Of a stretch of 64,000 nucleotides of DNA, positions 35,861 to 43,913 are shown piece by piece. How positions within the stretch are numbered: position 1 is the first letter of the stretch; every line of letters starts with the position of its first letter. Location: positions 2,889,558 to 2,953,557 of the forward strand of contig CP102060.1 of NCBI GenBank assembly GCA_024579835.1. Reading direction: 5' to 3'. This stretch comes from Clostridiaceae bacterium HFYG-1003 (GTDB lineage: Bacteria > Bacillota > Clostridia > Clostridiales > Clostridiaceae). The notes beneath the pieces are model-generated. The model was not told the origin of the DNA and did not search any database. It saw only the letters and a program-made list of their open reading frames with translations. A program made the translations under genes and the position numbers.

Positions 35861-36136
35861 ATGACTGAACGCGAAGTATATAATTCCGTGAAGGATGCTT
35901 TGGAAGAGAAGAAAATCAATGCGGATCCCTTTGAAGTGATCAAACTGATTTCCTCGGAACTCCAGCATGTTGATTATACAAATCTCAAGAAAAGAGAATC
36001 CATCCTCATCCGATTCGGTGAAGGAGAGCATGATCTGTTCCGGGGCTTGTTCCGGATGAAGCCCGACTCCAAGGAGATCGAGGGAGAGCTGCTCATTCTG
36101 GACTACATCAAGGATGGCATTGTAAGAGTGATCTGA
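35861..36136 (+). CDS. Conserved-looking small protein, unknown function
   Basis: This 91-residue acidic protein is not recognised. It has two helices (TEREVYNSVKDALEEKKI and PFEVIKLISSELQ) and then an alternating strand pattern ending in ILDYIKDGIVRVI. It has no membrane segment. AGAAGGGG lies 8 bases before ATG 35861 and a TGT-TAAAAT extended -10 (35828-35833) lies upstream. The clear start signals and codon pattern support a real gene. Confidence 0.7.
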   Translation: MTEREVYNSVKDALEEKKINADPFEVIKLISSELQHVDYTNLKKRESILIRFGEGEHDLFRGLFRMKPDSKEIEGELLILDYIKDGIVRVI

Positions 36137-36196
36137 TTCGGGATTGCTCTTTTTTCTTTGGCTCAGGCCGGATCGAAAGCAGGAGGAGGGACTGGA

Positions 36197-36958
36197 ATGG
36201 CACTTCAAGAAAAACATCGTCGAATCCCGGACTGGCCGGGCCGGTCAAAGGGGAGACGCATCGCAGCGTTTCTGCTGCTCTTTCTCCTGGCGGTGCTGGC
36301 CTCTCCCAGCCTTCTGATGGTGCTGCCGGTGGGACTGCTCTGGTGGGGAATCAATCAAAACGTGTCCTGGGGCTGGCTGCAACGAGTGCTGCTGCTGGGC
36401 CTGATCTACCTGGTGGTCATGGAATCGGCCATCCTGCTCTTTATGGTGCGGGACCGGATCCAGCCGGTCCGGGTGTCCGGCACCGAAACCATGATCATCC
36501 CGGGCAGTGCAATCATCGGAGATCAGCCCGGTTATTATCTGAAGAGCCGTCTGGATGCGGCCCTGCCCGTTCTGAAGCAGTATCCCGGGATTCAGGTTGT
36601 GGTGTCCGGCCGGCGGGCGCCCGGCGATGAGTACAGCGAGGCCGCCGTCATGCGGCGCTATCTGATGGGGCAGGGTATTGCACCGGCCCGGATTTTCGAA
36701 GAACCGCAGGGACAGGACACCATTCGTAATTTCGAGTACTCGAAGGCCGTGATGGCCAGCAATGGACTCTCTGCCCAGATTCTCATCGTCACCAACGAAT
36801 TTCACGCCTTCCGTTCCTCGGCCATAGCCCGCACCATCGGGCTGTCGCCCCGCAGCATCCCGGCCCCCAGTCCCGATGGACTGTTCTATAAATATATGCT
36901 GCGGGAATTTCTGTCGCTTCTGAAAGTCCAGCTTCACTACGGCCTGAGCCTGCGCTGA
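36197..36958 (+). CDS. YdcF/ElyC-like (DUF218) membrane protein
   Basis: A 253-residue protein with two or three N-terminal membrane segments (about residues 20-85) and a DUF218 domain. VVSGRRAPGDEYSEAAVMRRYL, IFEEPQGQDTIRNFEYSK and IVTNEFHAFRSSAIAR are the family motifs. E. coli relatives SanA and ElyC affect envelope integrity; the Gram-positive role is not defined. ATG 36197 lies after AGGAGGAGGG; the ATG at 36158 lacks a site. Confidence 0.87.
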   Translation: MALQEKHRRIPDWPGRSKGRRIAAFLLLFLLAVLASPSLLMVLPVGLLWWGINQNVSWGWLQRVLLLGLIYLVVMESAILLFMVRDRIQPVRVSGTETMIIPGSAIIGDQPGYYLKSRLDAALPVLKQYPGIQVVVSGRRAPGDEYSEAAVMRRYLMGQGIAPARIFEEPQGQDTIRNFEYSKAVMASNGLSAQILIVTNEFHAFRSSAIARTIGLSPRSIPAPSPDGLFYKYMLREFLSLLKVQLHYGLSLR

Positions 36959-37347
36959 ACTTTGGTGCAGCCAGGCAGTCATCGCCGGATCCAGCGACGA
37001 GGACGCAGATCCAAATGACAACACGAGGAACACACAGCATCGTCCTGGCAAATCAAGCCACAGACCCTGAATATTGAACCCGAACCCTTCGCCCGGAAGG
37101 CAGGACCGAACCAGCGGAAGCGTGGGCTCCTGAGCATGCAACGAATCGTTTCGCTGACCAGGAGGTATTGGAGCACCCGATCCATGCCAGAGAGCAGGCT
37201 GATTTTGACAACAGAGCACAGGCTGATTTTAATAACAGAGCACCCCAGTCCCTGGTTTCAGGGGCTGGGGTGCTCTGCATCGAAGCCTTCCGGCAATTAC
37301 GCATGAATCAGACGATTGGTCGTATGCCGGCTTGGGGAGGTGCGAGA
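36959..37347. other. Intergenic region with repeat and long hairpin
   Basis: No gene is seen. Two imperfect copies of AGAGCA-GGCTGATTTT-AACAGAGCA (from 37192 and 37214) lead into a strong inverted repeat at 37238-37277 (AGAGCACCCCAG/CTGGGGTGCTCT plus CCCTG/CAGGG). There is no T-run on either side. It may stabilise the 3' ends of the converging transcripts. Confidence 0.65.
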
Positions 37348-37992
37348 CTAAGCCTCGGGCGCAATCTCGCCGGACTGAGCTTCCGTCGGGGCGGTCTCCG
37401 TTTCCGGAGCGGCTTCCTCCAGCTGTTCCAGATCCTGGGACATCCGGGATTCTGAAATGGTGACGAGAAGCTCGTCTGCGGGCGTTACCAGTTCGACGCC
37501 TTCAGCCAGTTCGATGTCACCGGCCAGGGGCTTCTCATCCGGCATTCGACCGGTCAGATCCAGGGTAATGGCCTCGGGGATCCGGTCCGCCGGACCCTTG
37601 ATCTGAATCTGCGAGAGATTCTGATTGACGATCAGGCGGCGGTGGGCCAGCTCCTCTTCGCCCAGAATCACCAGCGGTACTTCCAGGGTCAGGACCTCGT
37701 CCTTGCGGATGGCCTGCAGGTCAATGTGCAGGATGTCGCCCGTCGATCCATGGCGCTGAACTTCACGGACAATGACGGAACCCTTGTCTCCATCCAGATC
37801 CACCTCAATGACGGAGGACTTGGTATTGTTCTTGAGCAGATCAGCCGCCACCTGACGCGAAATCTGAATGGGCTGTCCGCTTTCGAGGCGGCCCCCATAG
37901 ATTACGCCCGGAATGAATCCGGAGCGGCGCAGAGCACTGGGCTTTTGATCCTGCCTTTTTTCGATTTTATAGAAGGTTTTTTCTGATGTCAT
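37348..37992 (-). CDS. rplY: Ribosomal protein L25/general stress protein Ctc
   Basis: A 5S rRNA-binding protein of the large subunit, 214 residues. The N-terminal L25 domain (about 1-95: SALRRSGFIPGVIYGG, VIEVDLDGDKGSVIVREVQRH, ILHIDLQAI) and the C-terminal TL5/Ctc beta domain (about 100-185) are present. The acidic Glu/Thr/Ala-rich tail is usual in the long form. AAAGGAGA lies before the ATG. Confidence 0.93.
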   Translation of the reverse strand: MTSEKTFYKIEKRQDQKPSALRRSGFIPGVIYGGRLESGQPIQISRQVAADLLKNNTKSSVIEVDLDGDKGSVIVREVQRHGSTGDILHIDLQAIRKDEVLTLEVPLVILGEEELAHRRLIVNQNLSQIQIKGPADRIPEAITLDLTGRMPDEKPLAGDIELAEGVELVTPADELLVTISESRMSQDLEQLEEAAPETETAPTEAQSGEIAPEA

Positions 37993-38123
37993 AATGGGGT
38001 TCTCCTTTCATTTTCAAATGCTTTCCCCATTGTAACCCAGGAACCGGTGTACTAATTAATACGTGGGCAATGTTGTCGCTTTATTTACAGTTTCACCATA
38101 TAGTTTACAATCCTGTTTCATAT

Positions 38124-39368
38124 TTATCCGGATTGGCTTTTCATTCTGTACCAGTTTACGGCTCTGTTCCGAAGCCGGCTCAGCCCTGGTATCAGGGCCA
38201 GACAAAGCAGTCCCCCCGCCGCGAACCACAGCATGGCCTCCTCCGGCAGGAAGGGATAGCCGGGGGATAGGTTGGTGGGAAAAAGATTCCAGGCGGTGTA
38301 CCCCAGCAGGCGTCCGATCTGGAGCTCAGGCCGAATCAGGGTCGGGAGAATCAGGCAGCCGGCAGTAACCAGAACGGCGTGGCCGGCCCGGCGGGTCAGT
38401 TCAAAGAACAGGGCGGCCAGGGCCGAGACCAGAAACAGGAAGGCCAGATCCGCCGCGCTGATCCAGAGCAGGCTCTGCCGCAGGGTCATCACGGAAAAGA
38501 TGCCCGGAATGGACTGACCCCAGGGGGTGGCAACGTACATGGCTCCCTGGTCATCGCCATGACGCAGGATCAGGAGCAGGAATGTCAGACCGCGCTGGCC
38601 CAGCAGCAGAAGCGCGCTGGCTGTGAACACCGCCAGGCTCCGCCGGAGGGGGATACGGCTGTCCGGTTCCCGGAGATTGCGGTCCCGATGAGCGGCCAGG
38701 ATAAAGAATGCAGCCAGCGGAAGCACGATCAGCCACAGCCGGGTCAGTCCCAAGAGCCCGAGAAAAATCGGCGAAGCGGAATCAGCGGTCAAGGTCAAGG
38801 GCAGCTGGTTTTCCAGATTGCGGCCCAGGGCGTGGACCACCGGGTCAGAGGACTGGCGGGCCAGTTCCAGAGCCGGCTCCCAGTAGGTGAGATCACGCAG
38901 ATCCACCTGTTTTGCTTCGCCCTGGCTCCAGGGGAACAGATCGGCCGCCCAGACAAAGGCATACCGGCCGTAGTAATAGGCTTCCTGCCCCGGGCTGCCA
39001 TAGGTCACATTGAGCCGGGCCAGATGCAGGGATTCCTGCTCCGCCAGAAAATGATAGTAGAACCGCTGGATCGGATCCGGATCCTCGGGCGTCCATAAGG
39101 AACGCTCCTGCCTCAGGTGAGCCAGGTAGCCCGTCAGTTCCCGCAGGTAATCCATCTGCCGGTAGGGCGGCCGCAGCTCCTGGGGGAATCCCGGCTGCAG
39201 CGGATACTCACGGGTAAGCGGGTTCCCGTATACCGGCTGATCAAAGGGGAGGGACAGGGGGAGCGGGTCAAACAGAGCCGGAAGCGCAGCCAGCAGCAGC
39301 ATGACTGCCATCAGCCAGGTGAGACCGCTCTGGTGCAGCCGTCGACAGAAGTACTTAATACTCTTCAA
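38124..39368 (-). CDS. ABC-2-like membrane protein with large extracytoplasmic domain
   Basis: A 414-residue membrane protein, last gene of a three-gene operon. One membrane segment lies near residues 16-34, then an outside domain of about 165 residues (rich in Tyr, Trp, Pro and Arg), and five further membrane segments (about 205-225, 240-265, 285-310, 320-335, 370-390). This is the layout of ABC-2 type exporter permeases that carry a large loop after TM1. The start is TTG 39368, 7-8 bases after AGGAGGG, overlapping the previous gene by 14 bp. No substrate is predicted. Confidence 0.75.
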   Translation of the reverse strand: MKSIKYFCRRLHQSGLTWLMAVMLLLAALPALFDPLPLSLPFDQPVYGNPLTREYPLQPGFPQELRPPYRQMDYLRELTGYLAHLRQERSLWTPEDPDPIQRFYYHFLAEQESLHLARLNVTYGSPGQEAYYYGRYAFVWAADLFPWSQGEAKQVDLRDLTYWEPALELARQSSDPVVHALGRNLENQLPLTLTADSASPIFLGLLGLTRLWLIVLPLAAFFILAAHRDRNLREPDSRIPLRRSLAVFTASALLLLGQRGLTFLLLILRHGDDQGAMYVATPWGQSIPGIFSVMTLRQSLLWISAADLAFLFLVSALAALFFELTRRAGHAVLVTAGCLILPTLIRPELQIGRLLGYTAWNLFPTNLSPGYPFLPEEAMLWFAAGGLLCLALIPGLSRLRNRAVNWYRMKSQSG

Positions 39369-40398
39369 GGCCTGTCCCTCCTTTCCGTTTCATCGTCAGT
39401 CGCCCGTTGAGCCGGAGATCCGTCAGATACAGCAGGAGGATTCCCGAGACCAGAAGGATCGCGATGCCCAGGGTGAAGTCCAGCGGATTTTCCTGAAGAA
39501 CCAGGCCCCGCATCATCAGGGGACTGCCGGCGGTATCGCGCAGGGCGTCGTGGTAGCTGACAAAGGCAAAGCTGCGAAACGGCAGCGTCAGCGGGGCCAG
39601 AAGCGGATGTTTCAGCAGGAGCAGGCCAAGGGCTGCTCCGGTCAGCGTAAGGGCCTTGCGCCCATACTGTCCCAGCAACAGACCCAGACTGAGCCAGCAA
39701 AAGATCTGGGCGGCCTCATACAGCACGGCCAGACGGAAGGCTGCGCCCAGCGAGACGACGCCGGCAGCATCAACGGCCCGGTAGGCCGACCAGCCGGCGA
39801 GCTGGTTATCGCTGACTTCCAGCAGGGAAATTCCGGCCCTGGGATTCCAGGGAATGAGGCGATACAGGCTTTCAGCTCCCGTTGTCAGCTGCAGCCAGAG
39901 GCCGGCGGTGAGTCGGGGCACCTCAAAGAGGAGGAGCAGGACAACCAGAAGCGCGGCAAAGCGGGCGGTCAAAGACGCCGTCGTCCCTGCCCGGCGAAAG
40001 GACGGGCTGGCCGGGAACCGGGCGTGACTCATACCCAGAGCCAGGGTCAGAAGAATCAGGACACCGCTCTGAGACAGTTCCAGCAGACGCCAGATCTGAC
40101 CGGCCGGGCCGGGATCAACGCCCGGGTCCGCATCATAACCGCGCCGTTCATTGGAGGTCAGCGGTTCCTCCAGCAGTTCCCGAACTTCCCGCAGGGCCCT
40201 GCGCTCCTCCGGCGCGGCTTCAAACCGCTCATCCAGAATCGTAACCGCGGTGAGAAGCGGTTCTTCGATGGGAGCCGGCGGCTGAACCGGAGCTACCCTC
40301 AGAACAAGCAGTACGCCCAGAAGGAACGCTCCGCCGCCGGCCCAGATGAGACTGCTTTTCAGAAGCTGTTTCAGTTCATAAACAAACAGGGCAATCAC
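39355..40398 (-). CDS. ABC-2-like membrane protein, second permease of the operon
   Basis: A 347-residue membrane protein with one membrane segment near residues 18-36, a loop of about 75 residues, and five more hydrophobic segments (about 108-122, 145-168, 215-240, 250-275, 312-332). The pattern matches an ABC-2 permease with a loop after TM1. GTG 40398 overlaps the stop of the NBD-like gene (GTGA), so expression is coupled. The two permeases share layout but little sequence, which suggests a heterodimeric channel. Confidence 0.75.
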   Translation of the reverse strand: MIALFVYELKQLLKSSLIWAGGGAFLLGVLLVLRVAPVQPPAPIEEPLLTAVTILDERFEAAPEERRALREVRELLEEPLTSNERRGYDADPGVDPGPAGQIWRLLELSQSGVLILLTLALGMSHARFPASPSFRRAGTTASLTARFAALLVVLLLLFEVPRLTAGLWLQLTTGAESLYRLIPWNPRAGISLLEVSDNQLAGWSAYRAVDAAGVVSLGAAFRLAVLYEAAQIFCWLSLGLLLGQYGRKALTLTGAALGLLLLKHPLLAPLTLPFRSFAFVSYHDALRDTAGSPLMMRGLVLQENPLDFTLGIAILLVSGILLLYLTDLRLNGRLTMKRKGGTGLEEY

Positions 40399-41438
40399 GC
40401 TTGTTCCTCCTCAGCCGGTTCCATGACCAGGCCGCGGCCTTTGAGCAGTTGCGGCAGCCGTTCCCGATCCGCTTCCAGGATATCGACTTCATAACCCGAG
40501 TGATCCGGTGAAGGCTGAAAAAACTTGATTTCACTGATCCGGCGCAGCTGATAGTCCGTGTCCGGGTCGACCGGCAGGCGGATTCGAACGGTGACGGGCT
40601 GACCGGGTCCGATTCCGGCGTCCAATCCGGGCTGAGGAATCGGGCGGTGCTTGGTTTTCGCGGGATTCCGGGTCCGAACCGGTCGGACAGATCCTGATTC
40701 CGGCGGCATTGTCTCAGGCGGCAGGGATTCCGCTGGGACACTTTCCTGAATGAGGGCCGCTGAATCAGGCGGCTCCTTGGCCGCAAGACTGCCCGATTGT
40801 GCCGGTGATGTCTGCCTGACCCAGGCCTGACTGAATTCCCGGCCGGGGGTCTGGTGTTCCAGACTGATCCGGGGAAGATCCTTCGGATAATGATCGGGCT
40901 GGACGGTTCCGATGATCACCAGATGCTCCGCCGCGTAATGCCTGAGTTCCTCCAGCATGCGGGCACTTTGTTTTGGGGTCAGTCCGGCCAGGGGTTCCTC
41001 GCACAGCAGAAGCTCGGGCTGCGCGGCGGTCTCCATGGCGATGAGCAGCGCTACCTTTTCATAGGGCGAAAGGAACCGGCAGGCCAGATGATGGATCCCT
41101 TCCAGATCCCAGCGGGACAGCTGAGCCTGCAGCTCTGGCAAAGCCAGGCCGTTGAGGGAGCCGTACAGAGCCAGCTCCTGCCGGGGCGTCGAATAGTCCG
41201 GCAGCTCGTCGTCCGCCAGAACCAGGCCGATCCGCTCGCCCCGGTAGCTGACGCCGCCGTCCAGCGGCTGGTCCAGCCCCTTGATCACACGGAATAAAGA
41301 CGCGATGCGGCGGTGGTCCTCCGCACTGATCAGCAGCAGACTGTTCCGGCCGGCAGACAGATTCAGTTCCCGGATCCTTCCCCCGGCACTGTGGACGGAC
41401 AGGTCCACCAGGTCCAGCAGCAGTTCTTGTTTTGGCAT
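40395..41438 (-). CDS. Degenerate ABC ATPase-like protein lacking the Walker A motif
   Basis: A 347-residue protein that follows the ABC NBD pattern over about residues 5-195 but has lost its catalytic motifs. SAEDHRRIA stands where GPNGAGKST is expected, LSPYEKVALLIAM replaces LSGGQ-type signature, LLLCEEPLAGLTP is a recognisable Walker B/D-loop with Glu for Asp, and GTVQ replaces the H-loop His. A Pro/Ser/Glu-rich linker (about 215-265) leads to an approximately 75-residue C-terminal domain. The start is ATG 41438 after AAGGAGGG. It should not hydrolyse ATP conventionally. It may be a scaffold or may need another ATPase. Confidence 0.75.
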   Translation of the reverse strand: MPKQELLLDLVDLSVHSAGGRIRELNLSAGRNSLLLISAEDHRRIASLFRVIKGLDQPLDGGVSYRGERIGLVLADDELPDYSTPRQELALYGSLNGLALPELQAQLSRWDLEGIHHLACRFLSPYEKVALLIAMETAAQPELLLCEEPLAGLTPKQSARMLEELRHYAAEHLVIIGTVQPDHYPKDLPRISLEHQTPGREFSQAWVRQTSPAQSGSLAAKEPPDSAALIQESVPAESLPPETMPPESGSVRPVRTRNPAKTKHRPIPQPGLDAGIGPGQPVTVRIRLPVDPDTDYQLRRISEIKFFQPSPDHSGYEVDILEADRERLPQLLKGRGLVMEPAEEEQA

Positions 41439-41553
41439 GTCAGAACCCTCCTTATACATGCTTCCATTCTACCGCATATGCTGTAAACCTTACCAGTTCC
41501 GGAACCGGTTTTCTTTGGGTCCCGGGCTGTCGGTTTTTAGCCCAGCCGACCAG

Positions 41554-41582
41554 TTGATATCATCGAACAAATGTTCTATAAT
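41554..41582 (+). promoter_or_regulatory. SOS promoter with LexA box
   Basis: TTGATA (41554-41559) and TATAAT (41577-41582) are spaced by 17 bp. The spacer contains CGAACAAATGTTCT (41564-41577), matching the Gram-positive LexA box in all but the last base. Confidence 0.88.
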
Positions 41583-41596
41583 TAGATCACGGAAAT

Positions 41597-41610
41597 AGAA
41601 CGTATGTTTG
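41597..41610 (+). promoter_or_regulatory. Second LexA-like box
   Basis: AGAACGTATGTTTG fits CGAAC-RNRY-GTTYG except for the first base. It lies just downstream of the -10, so two LexA dimers could bind side by side. Confidence 0.7.
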
Positions 41611-41625
41611 AAAGGAGGCGCTGAC

Positions 41626-41886
41626 ATGAAGCTCAGAGCCCTGCCCATTGACATGATCGGCTGGTTCGACCTGCGCGGTGAACTGAATCCCGTCAGTTTT
41701 CGGTTTCAGCTGGGAGATGAGTCCTTTAAAGGGAAAGTTCTCAAAGTCCAGAACCGCTTTGAGGAACGATTTGGCGGCAACCGGATGGATGTCTTCACCT
41801 GTCTGGTGGATCTGGAGGGACGCCAGACGCTGGCGGAATTCCGCTACGAGAAGGAATCCCACAAATGGATGCTGTACAAAGTTTAG
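41626..41886 (+). CDS. SOS-controlled small protein, unknown function
   Basis: An 86-residue soluble protein. It begins MKLRALPIDMIGWFDLRGELNP and continues with a beta-rich pattern ending FRYEKESHKWMLYKV. I recall similar small hypothetical proteins in Clostridia, but no function is known. AAAGGAGG lies about 8 bases before ATG 41626. Two LexA boxes flank its promoter, so it is almost certainly induced by DNA damage. It is divergent from the degenerate-NBD operon. Confidence 0.82.
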   Translation: MKLRALPIDMIGWFDLRGELNPVSFRFQLGDESFKGKVLKVQNRFEERFGGNRMDVFTCLVDLEGRQTLAEFRYEKESHKWMLYKV

Positions 41887-41934
41887 AATCAGGGCCCGGT
41901 CTCTTCCCCTGTACGGACCATTCGAAATCTGATG

Positions 41935-42035
41935 AAAAAGAAAGCAGGATACAAAACAGAAGTAAGCAGGAAAGTAAGCAGGAAAGTAAGCAGGCAAGAA
42001 ACAGGCAAGAAAGCATGAAAGAAAGCATGAAAGAA
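41935..42035. repeat. Polypurine short tandem repeats after the SOS gene
   Basis: GAAAGTAAGCAG-type 11-mers (three copies), then AACAGGCAAGA and AAAGCATGAAAG copies make a run of nearly pure purine with C. It leads directly into the terminator. Confidence 0.85.
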
Positions 42036-42084
42036 AGCAGAAGGTCAGATCACACAGGATGAACTGACCTTCTGCTTTCTTTTG
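42033..42084 (+). terminator. Terminator with 16-bp perfect stem
   Basis: GAAAGCAGAAGGTCAG and its exact complement flank a 15-nt loop and are followed by TTTT. It ends the SOS gene transcript. The remaining bases to 42385 hold no supported gene. Confidence 0.9.
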
Positions 42085-42382
42085 ATGGATAAAGCGCGAG
42101 GCGCCAGGGAAGGAGACGGGAACCCGTGAGCAGGGGTGCTGACATGCGGTGCTGGAGTGGAGATATGTACTGGGATCAGTGGAAAGGCAGGCGTGGGTTA
42201 ACGAAAAGTTTAATTTTAGAGTTTTACTTCTTTTTGATTAGTTGGAAACAATTAATTGAGAGGTTTCGTAAATTGAGAGCGAAATATCTAAGAAATGACG
42301 AAAAAAAGAGAGAATGTGTTAATGTCTGAAGTCGTCTGTCAAAGATCTGACAATTGGAACGGTTTCACTTTTTGAAAAAGAG

Positions 42383-42419
42383 TGGTATATTGAAAATAAG
42401 TTGTGCAAGCGATTGCGCA
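42383..42419 (+). promoter_or_regulatory. malQ promoter and LacI-type operator
   Basis: An extended -10 TGG-TATATT (TATATT 42386-42391) is followed by the imperfect palindrome TGTGCAAGCGATTGCGCA (42402-42419) at the expected transcription start. The core TGCAARCGRWTGC recurs at the malE promoter. Repression by the LacI-family regulator at 52815 is the simplest explanation; CcpA is an alternative. Confidence 0.7.
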
Positions 42420-42434
42420 GAAAAGGAATGTGAC

Positions 42435-43910
42435 ATGAGAGAGAGAGCCAGTGGAATATTGATGCATATCTCCTCCCTGCCGGGGCCCTACGGGATCGGA
42501 GATCTGGGCAAAGGGGCCTATGAATTTGCTGATTTTTTGAATGAAACGGGAACCCGGACCTGGCAGATCCTGCCGCTGGGCATCACTGGTTACGGCGACT
42601 CGCCCTACCAGAGTTTTTCTGCGTTCGCCGGCAATCCCTACTTCATTGACCTGGATGAATTTGTGGAAGCCGGTTATCTAAGCCGTGCCCAGATTGCCCG
42701 GGCTGACCTGGGCAGGGACCCGGAGCGGGTGGATTACGGCAAGCTCTATGACCATAAAATGCCGCTGCTCAAAGCAGCCTACGCCAAGGCCAGACCGGAG
42801 CTGGAGCAGAAACTCAAGGCATTTTTGAAGCGGGAGGACTGGCTCAAGGACTTTGCGCTGTTCATGGCCATCAAAGACCATCACGAAGGGGTTTCCTGGC
42901 AGATGTGGCCGCAGGAGCTCAAACGGCGCGATGAACTGGCGCTGGCCCGGTTTACCCGGGACCATGAGGATGATATTTACTTTTGGGTGTTCACCCAGTT
43001 CTATTTTTTCAAGCAGTGGACCAGACTGAAACAGTACGCCAACCGCCACGGGATTCAGCTGATCGGGGACATTCCGATCTATGTGGCCGAGGACGGATCC
43101 GATATCTGGGCGAATCCGGAGATGTTCCGCCTGGATAAGGATCTGGCGCCGGTATGCGTTGCCGGAGTTCCGCCTGATGCATTTTCCGCCGACGGCCAGC
43201 TCTGGGGCAATCCCATCTACGACTGGAAGAAAATGAAGAAGGATGGCTATGCCTGGTGGATCAAGCGAATCCGGGAAAGTTTCCGCATTTACGACATCGT
43301 GCGCATCGACCATTTCCGCGGCTTTGAGTCCTACTGGGAAGTCCCGGCCGGATCCGCCACCGCCGGTACCGGCCGCTGGGTCAAGGGACCTGGCATGACC
43401 CTGTTCCGCGCTATCCGCGAGGAACTGGGCGAACTGGACATCATGGCGGAAAACCTCGGTTTTCTCACCCAGGACGTCGTGGACCTCATCGAGGACACCG
43501 GCTTCCCCGGCATGAATGTCCTGGTCTTTGCCTTTGATGCCCGGGAGGATTCGGATTATCTCCCCCATAACTACATCCGGAACTCCGTGGTGTATACAGG
43601 GAATCACGATACCCAGACGGTGGCCGGCTATCTTCGGACTGCGCCGGAATCCGAGGTTGAATATGCCAGACGCTACCTCAAACTGGATGACAAGGAAGGC
43701 GCCGCGCTGGGCTTTGTCCGAGGGGCCTGGGCCTCCGTGTCCTATCTGGCCGTAGCGCCGATGCAGGACCTGCTCGGTCTGGACGATTCAGCCCGGTTCA
43801 ATACCCCGTCGACCCTTGGCGACAACTGGAAATGGCGAATGAAGAAAGGGGCGCTGACCCCAAAAGTGCGGTCAGACCTGGCCCGGTTAAACGAGACCTA
43901 CAGGAGGTAG
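42435..43910 (+). CDS. malQ: MalQ, 4-alpha-glucanotransferase (GH77)
   Basis: Amylomaltase that transfers glucan chains between maltodextrins and frees glucose, 491 residues. ASGILMHISSLPGPYGIGDLG, GDIPIYVAEDGSDIWANPEMF, VRIDHFRGFESYWEVPAG (nucleophile Asp) and IMAENLGFLTQDV (acid Glu) are present, with GNHDTQTVAGY (third Asp). The start ATG 42435 follows AAGGAATG; the upstream ATG lies before the promoter. glgP follows after 3 bp. Confidence 0.95.
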   Translation: MRERASGILMHISSLPGPYGIGDLGKGAYEFADFLNETGTRTWQILPLGITGYGDSPYQSFSAFAGNPYFIDLDEFVEAGYLSRAQIARADLGRDPERVDYGKLYDHKMPLLKAAYAKARPELEQKLKAFLKREDWLKDFALFMAIKDHHEGVSWQMWPQELKRRDELALARFTRDHEDDIYFWVFTQFYFFKQWTRLKQYANRHGIQLIGDIPIYVAEDGSDIWANPEMFRLDKDLAPVCVAGVPPDAFSADGQLWGNPIYDWKKMKKDGYAWWIKRIRESFRIYDIVRIDHFRGFESYWEVPAGSATAGTGRWVKGPGMTLFRAIREELGELDIMAENLGFLTQDVVDLIEDTGFPGMNVLVFAFDAREDSDYLPHNYIRNSVVYTGNHDTQTVAGYLRTAPESEVEYARRYLKLDDKEGAALGFVRGAWASVSYLAVAPMQDLLGLDDSARFNTPSTLGDNWKWRMKKGALTPKVRSDLARLNETYRR

Positions 43911-43913
43911 ACT

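Noticed and set aside
41865-42062. A repetitive frame KQESKQES...MKESMKES
   Set aside because: It is a translation of the purine repeats, begins inside another gene and runs into the terminator.
42126-42329. A 67-codon GTG-started frame with AAGGAG 10 bases upstream
   Set aside because: Composition shifts abruptly within it and no homologue is recognised; judged chance.
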